From Thermonema lapsum (GTDB lineage Bacteria > Bacteroidota > Bacteroidia > Cytophagales > Thermonemataceae), in the NCBI RefSeq assembly GCF_011761635.1, contig NZ_JAASRN010000001.1:496001-560000 (forward strand): a stretch of 64,000 nt of DNA. The letters run 5' to 3'. The notes beneath the pieces are model-generated. The model did no database searches and was not told the origin of the DNA. It saw only the letters and a list, made by a program, of their open reading frames with translations. Shown here piece by piece: positions 52,748 through 61,440 of this stretch; the first letter of the stretch is position 1, and every line of letters begins with the position of its first letter. The position numbers and the translations under genes were made by a program.

Positions 52748-53758
52748 ATGAACAGTACACAGAAACAAGAAATAGCTGTTTTGGGCAGTGGCAGTTGGGC
52801 AACCGCCATTGTCAAAATATTGTCGGAAAACGAGCAAGTTGCCATTCATTGGTGGGTGCGTAACCCGGAAACTGCTGAACATATACGCACCTATCGGCAC
52901 AACCCAAACTATCTGAGCGATGTAGAAATCAATCCGGCACGGGTCGTGCACGTCAGCAGCTCGCTGCCGGAAGTGCTCGCCCCTGCCCGCTGGGTAGTAG
53001 TAGCCATTCCTGCCGCCTTTGTTAAAGAGGCACTTTCTTCTACGACCGCCAAGCATTGGCTTTCTAAAAAAGTAGTATCGGGTGTAAAGGGCGTTATACC
53101 AGAAGAGCACCTTTTGGTAACCCAATGGATAAGCCGCGAATTTGAGCTTGCCGAAGAAAATATGGCAGTCATTGCCGGACCATGCCATGCCGAGGAAATC
53201 GCTTTGGAACGGCAGTCTTATTTAACCATCGCTTCATTAAATTTAGCTATTAGCGAAGAGTTTGCTCGGCTGATGAGCTGTCGTTATGTAAAAGCAAGCC
53301 CTTTTGACGACCTGTACGGTGTGGAATACTGTGCCATCATGAAAAATATCATAGCCATTGCCTGCGGCATTGCTCACGGCTTGGGGTTTGGCGATAACTT
53401 CCAAGCCGTATTGGTTGCCAATGCGCTGCGCGAGATGAAAGCCCTCATCGACGCAATTTATCCGCTCCACCGAGAACTTACCCACACCTCTTACTTGGGC
53501 GATTTGCTGGTAACGGCATATTCTCAATTCAGCCGCAACCGCACTTTCGGCAATATGATAGGCAGAGGCTATAGTGTCAAGTCTGCCCAAATGGAAATGA
53601 AGATGATTGCCGAAGGTTATTATGCAGCCAAAGGCATCCATGAAATCAGCTGCCATTATGGTGTGCACTGCCCCATCATGGAAGGGGTGTACCGTATTCT
53701 TTATGAGGCAGCCCCTGCCAAAAAAATATTTGACAAGATACGAGAATCGATGTACTAA
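52748..53758 (+). CDS. gpsA: NAD(P)H-dependent glycerol-3-phosphate dehydrogenase
   Basis: A 336-residue dehydrogenase. AVLGSGSWATAIVKIL is the NAD loop; SGVKGVIPEE and the later YGVEYCAIMKNIIAIACGIAHGLGFGDN hold the catalytic lysine and substrate-binding residues. It reduces dihydroxyacetone phosphate to sn-glycerol 3-phosphate for phospholipid synthesis. Start 52748 (MNSTQKQEIAVLGSG) is preferred to 52718 because family length is reached there. The DUF72 gene follows after three bases. Confidence 0.94.
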   Translation: MNSTQKQEIAVLGSGSWATAIVKILSENEQVAIHWWVRNPETAEHIRTYRHNPNYLSDVEINPARVVHVSSSLPEVLAPARWVVVAIPAAFVKEALSSTTAKHWLSKKVVSGVKGVIPEEHLLVTQWISREFELAEENMAVIAGPCHAEEIALERQSYLTIASLNLAISEEFARLMSCRYVKASPFDDLYGVEYCAIMKNIIAIACGIAHGLGFGDNFQAVLVANALREMKALIDAIYPLHRELTHTSYLGDLLVTAYSQFSRNRTFGNMIGRGYSVKSAQMEMKMIAEGYYAAKGIHEISCHYGVHCPIMEGVYRILYEAAPAKKIFDKIRESMY

Positions 53759-53761
53759 ACG

Positions 53762-54661
53762 ATGGAATTTGGCAAGGTAAACGACATAAGCAGCATCGAC
53801 TTCTCTTTGCCTCCGGATGCAGCTTTTAACCGCTATTACTTGTCGAAAGCGGCGGCAGCTCATACAAGCACTTCATGGTACGTGGGCTGCCCCATTTGGG
53901 TGCAAAAAGAGTGGGTGGGGCGATGGTACCCACCTCAAACTCCTTCACAAAAATATTTAGAGTATTACAGCCGCCAATTCAATACCATTGAACTCAACAG
54001 TACCCACTATGCTCTGCCGGCTTCAGGTACCCTGCAACGATGGGTAGAGCAAAGCCCCGAAGGGTTTCGCTTTTGCCCTAAGGTACCACAAAGCATAAGC
54101 CATCAACTGAATGGACCCTTCTTAAAGAAAGAAATAGAGGCTTTTGCTGCTTTTTGTAGTGCTTTAGGTAATCGTTTGGGCACTCCTTTTATGCAATTGC
54201 CTCCGGGCTTTTCCACTCGTGATTCTTCTTTTTTGCTTCGTTTTCTAGACCTCTATCCTTTCGACAAACTGCCGCTGTCGATAGAATTTCGCCACCCTTC
54301 ATGGTTTAAGTACCTCTCACGCACTGCCGACAAGCTGCACAGCTATGGTGCCGGCTTAGTAATTACCGATGTAGCGGGGCGACGAGACGTGCTTCACATG
54401 GGCTTATCGAACCATACTGCCATGATTCGGTTTGTAGGCAACGACTTGCATCCTACTGATTACAGCCGCATAGATGAGTGGGTTGAACGCCTGGCACAGT
54501 GGCAAGCCCAAGGGGTAAAACAGGTGTTCTTTTTTGTGCATGAACCTGACAACGTGCAAGCCCCCGAGCTGGCTGCCTATCTTATCCACCGTTTGAATCA
54601 AAGACTCAAGTTGAAGTTAAAAGAGCCCCAGCGTTTCGACACCCAACAAAACCTATTTTAG
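53762..54661 (+). CDS. DUF72 domain-containing protein (YecE-like)
   Basis: A 299-residue TIM-barrel-like protein. VGCPIWVQKEWVGRWYPP, YYSRQFNTIELNSTHYALPASGTLQRWVEQSPEGFRFCPKVPQSISH and LSIEFRHPSWF are the conserved DUF72 blocks. Function of the family is not established. Three bases after gpsA, hence probably in the same message; its 3' end overlaps the convergent gene by nine bases. Confidence 0.9.
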   Translation: MEFGKVNDISSIDFSLPPDAAFNRYYLSKAAAAHTSTSWYVGCPIWVQKEWVGRWYPPQTPSQKYLEYYSRQFNTIELNSTHYALPASGTLQRWVEQSPEGFRFCPKVPQSISHQLNGPFLKKEIEAFAAFCSALGNRLGTPFMQLPPGFSTRDSSFLLRFLDLYPFDKLPLSIEFRHPSWFKYLSRTADKLHSYGAGLVITDVAGRRDVLHMGLSNHTAMIRFVGNDLHPTDYSRIDEWVERLAQWQAQGVKQVFFFVHEPDNVQAPELAAYLIHRLNQRLKLKLKEPQRFDTQQNLF

Positions 54662-55057
54662 CGCCCGGTACACATAACTCTCCCGGTCTATCCCCTCGCC
54701 TATGTGTAGTATCATGGTTTTCCGATTGGGTTTTTCCACCTCAAAACGCTGTTTGACGACCTTACCCATGGGGTCACGCGCTTCTATAATCAGATACTTT
54801 TGCTGGGGACTCTTTTTGGAAGTTTCCCAATACCAACGGCTAGTAATCACCTTCGCTCTGGGGTTGTCGGGATAGACCTGACATACACCGCCTTCGGCAA
54901 ACACCATCACGTTGCCCAATCGTTTCGCCTCCAGTTCTGCCTCTGTGATGCTTATCTGATGCATGCGGATTTCTACCAAGCGCCATTTACCTATCACCTC
55001 AGGTTGAGCAAAGGAAGAAAGGCACAGAAAAAGCAATAATAAATGCCAATTACGCAT
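54653..55057 (-). CDS. Exported lipocalin-like protein of unknown function
   Basis: A 134-residue protein with a signal peptide (MRNWHLLLLFLCLSSFAQ). The mature part starts PEVIGKWRLVEIR and consists of short beta-strand-like segments (YLIIEARDPMGKVVKQRFEV, TMILHIGEGIDRESYVYRAL), as in small lipocalin-like or DUF4488-like domains. Start 55057 is used because the frame before it hides the signal. Divergent from the CHAT gene, with 95 bases between starts; unknown role. Confidence 0.65.
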   Translation of the reverse strand: MRNWHLLLLFLCLSSFAQPEVIGKWRLVEIRMHQISITEAELEAKRLGNVMVFAEGGVCQVYPDNPRAKVITSRWYWETSKKSPQQKYLIIEARDPMGKVVKQRFEVEKPNRKTMILHIGEGIDRESYVYRALK

Positions 55058-55152
55058 ATCTTTTTTTGCAATATGTAAATGCAAACAACATGCTAAAATG
55101 GTGTAATTTTTGTAAACTTACTACAAAGAAAAAAACTTACACAGAAACGCTT

Positions 55153-58100
55153 ATGAAACGGTTTATCCTTATTCTCCTTTCAATGTTTCTTGCTTGTCCA
55201 GTTTCGCAAGCTCAAGTACTGCGCCAATATCTGAAACTAAGCAAAAATATTGAAAAATACTATCGCATGGGCGATTACAAGCGTGCCCAAGCTTTGACCG
55301 AAAAGAAACTAAAAAAAGCCAAAAGCGAGCTTCAAAGAGGCTGGTTACAAGCTTTGCAAGCGCGCAACCAAGAAGCCTTGGCTCATTTTGAGCAGATGCA
55401 ACAAAACATAGAAGCCAGCCAGCAAATATTGAGTAAAACAAGCCAGCAAGGCGATGCCTTTGCCTTGGGCTACTTGGTGCTTACTCAAACATGGCTCGAA
55501 TATGGCAACTTGAATCAAGCGCAGCAAATACTGACAAGCATTGACACCAGCCGTATTCAAAACCCGCTCATCAAGAGTCTATATAAAGAATACAGAGCTA
55601 ATTTACTTTTGCAAAGCCAAGAAGCACTTGCCGCCTATGAGCTGGCGCAAGAGACGGTACGAAGCCGCCTCGAACAACTAAAAAGCAAACAGCAAAAGCT
55701 GTCTGGGGCAGAAAAACGCTTCGTCAAGCGGCAATTGGCGCGCGACCTCACCTTGATGGCACGTGCGCAAACCGTATATGGCAATTACGAAGCTGCCGAT
55801 TCGCTACTTACTATCCACAACAGCACTGTGCGCCGCCTAGTAGGCGTTACTGACCCCGACTATGCCGCCCACCTCATCGCCTTTGGCGAAAACTACGACG
55901 CCCAAGAGCAATATCCCAAAGCTACCTATTACTACAAAATGGCACAGCGGGCACAACTCTATTACGACTTTGCTTTCAAAGAATCCAGTAAAACATACCT
56001 ACGTCTGCTCGAAGGCATTGCCCGTAACAGCGTAAAGCGGCGACAGCTGCGCTTTGTTCAAAATGCCAACATACGTGAAATGAAACGTGTGGCAGGGCAG
56101 TATTACGGCAAACAATCGCCTTATTACTTCCGTGCACAAATCATCGAGATGGAACGTGCCATCCGAGAACGTCGCTTCAAAGAAGCCGAAAACATCTTGA
56201 ACGGCATTGTCCAGAATGAAAAACTACCCAAAGACCATCCCATCTATGCCGATTTGCTGCGTGTATGGACAGACTTGTATGTGCAGAACGATGTATCTAT
56301 ACAAAAAGCCGAAGGATTAAATCAACTTTATCTGAAAGCACAGCAGCAGCGTCTTATCCCTGAGACTTTTGCCTACAAACGCGCCTTATTGGACTATGCA
56401 GCCTTCCATGTCAACTATGGCGAAGACTTCTTGAAAGCCAAAACCGTATTCGAAAAAGAATTACCCATAGAACTATTTGAAGAAAAAATGTACTTCGGGC
56501 ATTATCTCTCGCCCGATTATCATAGACTGTACGCCGAGTTCTTTTTGTTGAACGACCAGTATGCACGTGCCAAAAGCATCATGCAACAAACCGTAGAGCA
56601 GCTCAACCGCCGTTATGGCAAACGTCATATTAAAGTAGCACGTGCTAAGCTACTCTTTGCTGAAATACTTCAAGAAAATGCAGAATTCAAACAAGCCAGC
56701 AACGAAGCAGAAGACGCCCTACAAATTGTAGAAAAAAACAGCGAGCCCGAAAGCGTAGATTATGCCTTGGCACTCATGCAGATAGCCAAGATATATGCTG
56801 CCATCAGCGACTACAACCAAGCCACACAACTGCTGAGCCAAGCCAATGCCACCATTGCAACCATAGAACAAAAAGCAGCCAAGAAACAAAAGAAGCAAGG
56901 CATACCTACCGATTACATCGCTCTTAAAGCAAGTTCCATTGAAGAACTGGCGGAGGTATATGCCCGCATAGGAGAGTTTGAAAGCACCCTGCAGCTGTTG
57001 TCTGACATACTCGATAAAAAACAAAACAAATATGGTTCTGGCAGCCGCCGGCTAATTCGCCCCCATCAAGCCACAGCAAGCGTACTTATCCTACAAGGCA
57101 ACTACACCGACGCACAAAAGCATGTTTATGAAGCGCTTGACATCGCAGAAAAAAGCTATGGCAAACAATCACTCAAATACGCCGATGTGCTCACTCAGCA
57201 AGTCAAGATGCACATAGACTTAGGCGACATCGAAAAAGCCGAAGCCGAAGTTGATTTAATCCGCCGCATACAAAAAGAAAAATTAGGCAAGCTGCACATC
57301 AAAATGGCAGATATACTGAGTGAAGCTGCACTCATCGAATACAGCCTGCACCCCGAGCGCTCCCAAGAAACCGAAGCCCTGCTACAGGAAGGCATCGCCT
57401 TGGCAGAAAGCACCTTCGGCAAGCAACACCCTACTTATGCCCAGCTCATCACTGCCCTTGCCACTCTTTATAAAGAAGAACGCCGCTATACCGATGCCGT
57501 CCGTCTCTTGAAGCAAGCCGAAGAAATTTACAGCAATAAGTTCGGAGCAAAACACCACCAAGTGGCTTATGTCAAAAGCTTATTGGGCGAAGTAAGTCTA
57601 AAAGAAAGTGCCTACAATGACGCACAGAGCTACTTCCAGCAAGCTAAAGATATTTATGCAGCTACCTTTGGAGAGCAACACCCTGCCTATACACAGCAAG
57701 TTACTTACTTGGCACGATTGGCTTATATCAAAGGGCAGGTCGATTCAGCAGCCCTGCTCTACCAGCAAAGCTTGGACGCTTACCTTCTGTTCATCGAAAA
57801 GTACTTTCCCAGCCTGAGCGAGCGAGAAAAAGCCAAATACTGGGCAAGTATTCAGCCTCACTTCCAGTTGTTCAAGTCTTTGGCAACCAGTCGCCCAGCT
57901 GACAGCCCCTTGCATCCAGTGCTGCTCAACTATACACTCACAACCAAAGCCCTACTGCTCAACGCCGGACAAAAAACGCGGCAGCAACTCACTCAAAACA
58001 AAGACAGTGTCTTGGTTGACCTCTACAGTCAGTGGGTAAGGAAAAAAGAACAGTTGGCAGCCCTTCTGAACCTAAGCAAAGAAGAGCAGGCACGCCTCGG

Positions 58101-59349
58101 CATTAGCCTGTTAGCCTTAGAGTCAGACATCAACCGGCTGGAAAAAAAACTGTCTGAACGCGCTGCTCTTTTCGAAAAACTGAAAATAGAAAGAGTCAAC
58201 TGGCAACAAGTGCAAAAACAACTGCGCAGCGACGAAGCAGCCATAGAAATCCTCAAAGTGGAGCATTTTTCAACGGAACAAAATGCATTCACCGATTCGG
58301 TTTATTACGTTGCTTATTTGATATTGCCTGCTGCCAATCAGCCCATACCGATAATATTAAGTCAAGGCAAAGCAATGGAGTCCAAATACTACAACTACTA
58401 CTGCAATGCTACCCGCTTCAAACTGCGCGACCGCTTTTCTTACGAACAGTTCTGGCAAGCAATAGAGGCACGCTTGCCTGCCGGAGTAAAACGCGTCTAT
58501 ATTTCTCCCGATGGCGTGTACAATCAAATCAACATAGCGGCGCTCTATCGCCCCTCCACCCAAGACTATGTATTCGATGGCTACGACATACGCTACCTCA
58601 GCAACAGCAAAGAGCTACTGAAACGCGGTGTGCCCAGCAATACAACACCGGCAAATAAACAAGGCGAAGTGCTCATCGTGGGTAACCCTGACTTTGGGGG
58701 CGAGGTGCCACCGCTGCCCGGCGCTGAATTGGAAGCACGCTTGATTGCCCAGCTGCTCAGGCAATTCAACTGGCAGATTCTAACACTCATGGGCATAGAA
58801 GCCACCGAACAACAAATCAAAAACCTTCGTCAATCTCCGAGTATACTTCACTTTGCCACCCATGGTTTTTTTGCCCAAGGCAGCAGCTCAAAAGCTACGG
58901 AGAGGTCTTTCGAAAATCTTTTAGCCAATGACCCTATGCTTCGCTCAGGGCTGTTGCTCAAAGACGGCGGGCGCTTGTTGAGTGAAGGCGCTGCTGCCAT
59001 CAATACCGGCGAGGGCATACTCACCGCCTACGAAGCCCAAAACTTGCCCTTGGACAACACCCGGCTGGTAGTGCTCTCTGCTTGTGAAACAGGATTGGGG
59101 GATGTGCAAGCAGGCGAAGGCGTCTATGGATTACAACGGGCGTTCTTGGTAGCCGGTGCCCGTAGCGTCATTATGAGTCTCTTCAAAGTTAATGACGAGG
59201 CTACCCAAAAGCTAATGAGTTATTTTTATGAAGCCTATTTGCAAACGAATGATGCCCATGCTGCCTTCCGTCAAGCGCAGCAGCGCATGCGCAAAGAATA
59301 TCCCCACCCTTACTTCTGGGGCAGTTTTATCATCACAGGTATGGAGTAA
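55153..59349 (+). CDS. Exported TPR protein with C-terminal CHAT protease domain
   Basis: A 1398-residue protein with signal peptide (MKRFILILLSMFLACPVSQA). Residues about 30-930 are tandem tetratricopeptide repeats, recognisable as A-x-x-Y-x-x-A-L-x-I-x-E pattern units such as NYTDAQKHVYEALDIAEKSYG. The C-terminal ~350 residues are a CHAT domain: catalytic His1237 in LHFATHGFF and Cys1311 in LSACETGLGDVQAGEGVYGLQRAF, the caspase-like dyad. The start at 55153 is preferred to 55066, which would place a soluble stretch before the signal. It begins an operon with the OmpA-PD40 and TPR/propeller genes. Confidence 0.92.
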   Translation: MKRFILILLSMFLACPVSQAQVLRQYLKLSKNIEKYYRMGDYKRAQALTEKKLKKAKSELQRGWLQALQARNQEALAHFEQMQQNIEASQQILSKTSQQGDAFALGYLVLTQTWLEYGNLNQAQQILTSIDTSRIQNPLIKSLYKEYRANLLLQSQEALAAYELAQETVRSRLEQLKSKQQKLSGAEKRFVKRQLARDLTLMARAQTVYGNYEAADSLLTIHNSTVRRLVGVTDPDYAAHLIAFGENYDAQEQYPKATYYYKMAQRAQLYYDFAFKESSKTYLRLLEGIARNSVKRRQLRFVQNANIREMKRVAGQYYGKQSPYYFRAQIIEMERAIRERRFKEAENILNGIVQNEKLPKDHPIYADLLRVWTDLYVQNDVSIQKAEGLNQLYLKAQQQRLIPETFAYKRALLDYAAFHVNYGEDFLKAKTVFEKELPIELFEEKMYFGHYLSPDYHRLYAEFFLLNDQYARAKSIMQQTVEQLNRRYGKRHIKVARAKLLFAEILQENAEFKQASNEAEDALQIVEKNSEPESVDYALALMQIAKIYAAISDYNQATQLLSQANATIATIEQKAAKKQKKQGIPTDYIALKASSIEELAEVYARIGEFESTLQLLSDILDKKQNKYGSGSRRLIRPHQATASVLILQGNYTDAQKHVYEALDIAEKSYGKQSLKYADVLTQQVKMHIDLGDIEKAEAEVDLIRRIQKEKLGKLHIKMADILSEAALIEYSLHPERSQETEALLQEGIALAESTFGKQHPTYAQLITALATLYKEERRYTDAVRLLKQAEEIYSNKFGAKHHQVAYVKSLLGEVSLKESAYNDAQSYFQQAKDIYAATFGEQHPAYTQQVTYLARLAYIKGQVDSAALLYQQSLDAYLLFIEKYFPSLSEREKAKYWASIQPHFQLFKSLATSRPADSPLHPVLLNYTLTTKALLLNAGQKTRQQLTQNKDSVLVDLYSQWVRKKEQLAALLNLSKEEQARLGISLLALESDINRLEKKLSERAALFEKLKIERVNWQQVQKQLRSDEAAIEILKVEHFSTEQNAFTDSVYYVAYLILPAANQPIPIILSQGKAMESKYYNYYCNATRFKLRDRFSYEQFWQAIEARLPAGVKRVYISPDGVYNQINIAALYRPSTQDYVFDGYDIRYLSNSKELLKRGVPSNTTPANKQGEVLIVGNPDFGGEVPPLPGAELEARLIAQLLRQFNWQILTLMGIEATEQQIKNLRQSPSILHFATHGFFAQGSSSKATERSFENLLANDPMLRSGLLLKDGGRLLSEGAAAINTGEGILTAYEAQNLPLDNTRLVVLSACETGLGDVQAGEGVYGLQRAFLVAGARSVIMSLFKVNDEATQKLMSYFYEAYLQTNDAHAAFRQAQQRMRKEYPHPYFWGSFIITGME

Positions 59350-59391
59350 AGAAAATAAAAAAGCAAACTTCCTTTTTTAAATAGCACAACT

Positions 59392-61419
59392 ATGAGAGTA
59401 AACATTTACCTATCGCTTTGCTTGGCATGGTTGCCCGCATGGCTCTGGGCGCAAAAGCAACCGTTACCACCGCCCATTAACACCGCAGCCATAGAGTATG
59501 CTCCCACAGTGAGTGCCGACGGGCGTACCATGATTTTTGAAACCAACCGCAACAACGGCAAATGGGAATTGTATGTAAGCTACTTGCGCGATGGAAAATG
59601 GACTACACCCGAACCCATCGACTCCGTCAATGCCTACGGCTCAGAAACAGACCTTATCGGTGGTCCTTCCATCAGCTACGACGGCAACACCCTTTACTTT
59701 TTTGCCTCTTTCAAAAACGGATACGGACGTGAAGACATTTACTACAGCCAGCGTATCGGCAACAAGTGGAGTAAACCCAAAAACATAGGTCCAATCATCA
59801 ATACACCAGCATATGAGGGCTTTCCTTGTATCTCTGCCGATGGCAAGACCTTGTATTTCATACGCGAAAGCACCAACGAAGACAACAAAATCATCACACG
59901 AGGGGATGCGATTTGTTACCGCATCTTTGTCTCTGAAAAAGGAAAGGACGGAGAGTGGCAAAAGCCCTACCCTTTGCCCATCCCCATCAACTTAGGCTGC
60001 GAAAAAGCCCCTCGCATCATGTCCGACAATGTAACGCTCATTTTTTCTTCCATACGCGAGGGGGGTATCGGAGAGTTTGACCTCTACCTCTCGCGCCGCA
60101 ATGAAGAGGGCGACTGGAGTACGCCTATCTTGATGGATTTTGCCAGCACCCCCGAACGCGACCAGTTTGCCAGTGTGTCAGCTTCCGGCGACTTGCTTTA
60201 TTTTGTTACTAAAGACGACATTTATACTGTTCCAATCCCCCCTAAATTTCGTCAAAACCGCAATATCACCATTCAAGGCTACATCCGCGACGGAGAAACG
60301 AAACAGCCATTAAGTGCTCATGTCAATGTATATAATGCAGAGACGACCGAGCGCCTCATGCGTCTGGAAAATAACCCCTCCGACGGGCGCTACACTATTG
60401 TATTGTCAGAAGGCAAACGCTACACCATAGAGATAGAAAAGCCCGGATATACCGTCTATTTTTTCGAATTTGATTTGCGAAAACTCGATAAATACCAAGA
60501 ATTTGAAAGAAATATCGAGCTATTCCCCACCGCAGAGGTGTACATCAACACCATCGACCGCCTCATATTCGAGCCAATAGATGCCCAAATAATTGCTTTA
60601 AAACAAGGAGGAGGAGGACAGCAAATAGCCCAACAACAAACTAAAAATGGCAGAAGCTCCCTCAAACTGCCCATTGGAGGTACTTACCAAATCAAAGTGC
60701 AAGCCGACAACTACATAGACACTACCTTTGTTATCGACCTCAATAAAAAAGTGCAGTACAATGTGGTAGAAAAAGACGCTATTTTGCGCCCAAAAACAAA
60801 AGAATATGAAATTGTGGTCAAAGACTTGGAAACGGGCGAAGGCTTGCCCTTCACAGTGGTACTGGTAAACCGCAACCGCAATGAGGTCATTACGCTCGAC
60901 GAAAACAGCAGCAGCACCCCCGGCTATTACAAATTACCAATCCGGGAATCGGATGAATACGAATTAGAGGTGCGTAACCCTGTCGGCTACACCTTCTATT
61001 CAGATAAAAACCCAGTCATCAGTGCCAAGGACCCCAACAGAAAGAAAGTGATAGAGCTGGCATCGCTGAAAGTAGGTACCAAATTGACACTCAACAACAT
61101 TTATTTTGAAACAGGCTCTGCTGAACTTTCCGATGCTTCGGAAAATGAACTAAAAAAGGTAATAGAGCTGATGCAACGGAATCCTACACTTAAAATAGAA
61201 CTGGCTGCCCACACCGACGACAGAGGCTCCGAAGCCTTCAATCTACAACTATCCAAAGCACGTGCGCAGAGTGTATTCAATTATCTGAAAAAATTTGGCA
61301 TCCCCGAAGAGCGCATGGTGCCCAAAGGCTACGGAAAGTCTCAGCCTGTCGTACCCAACGACTCGGACGAAAACCGAGCCAAAAACCGACGTTGTGAACT
61401 GATTGTAATTTCCATTTAA
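59392..61419 (+). CDS. OmpA-family protein with PD40 repeats
   Basis: A 675-residue envelope protein. Signal peptide (ending LWAQ); WD40-like PD40 beta-propeller repeats in residues about 30-280 (YAPTVSADGRTMIFETNRNN, GGPSISYDGNTLYFFASF, PCISADGKTLYFIRES); carboxypeptidase-regulatory-like domains (about 300-560); and an OmpA domain (IYFETGSAELSDASENELKKV, AAHTDDRGSEAFNLQLSKARA, NRRCELIV) with the Asp and Arg that bind peptidoglycan diaminopimelate. It is thus anchored to the cell wall. It is 42 bases after the CHAT gene and 21 before the next one. Confidence 0.92.
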   Translation: MRVNIYLSLCLAWLPAWLWAQKQPLPPPINTAAIEYAPTVSADGRTMIFETNRNNGKWELYVSYLRDGKWTTPEPIDSVNAYGSETDLIGGPSISYDGNTLYFFASFKNGYGREDIYYSQRIGNKWSKPKNIGPIINTPAYEGFPCISADGKTLYFIRESTNEDNKIITRGDAICYRIFVSEKGKDGEWQKPYPLPIPINLGCEKAPRIMSDNVTLIFSSIREGGIGEFDLYLSRRNEEGDWSTPILMDFASTPERDQFASVSASGDLLYFVTKDDIYTVPIPPKFRQNRNITIQGYIRDGETKQPLSAHVNVYNAETTERLMRLENNPSDGRYTIVLSEGKRYTIEIEKPGYTVYFFEFDLRKLDKYQEFERNIELFPTAEVYINTIDRLIFEPIDAQIIALKQGGGGQQIAQQQTKNGRSSLKLPIGGTYQIKVQADNYIDTTFVIDLNKKVQYNVVEKDAILRPKTKEYEIVVKDLETGEGLPFTVVLVNRNRNEVITLDENSSSTPGYYKLPIRESDEYELEVRNPVGYTFYSDKNPVISAKDPNRKKVIELASLKVGTKLTLNNIYFETGSAELSDASENELKKVIELMQRNPTLKIELAAHTDDRGSEAFNLQLSKARAQSVFNYLKKFGIPEERMVPKGYGKSQPVVPNDSDENRAKNRRCELIVISI

Positions 61420-61440
61420 GCCTCTCAAAATTTGAAAACT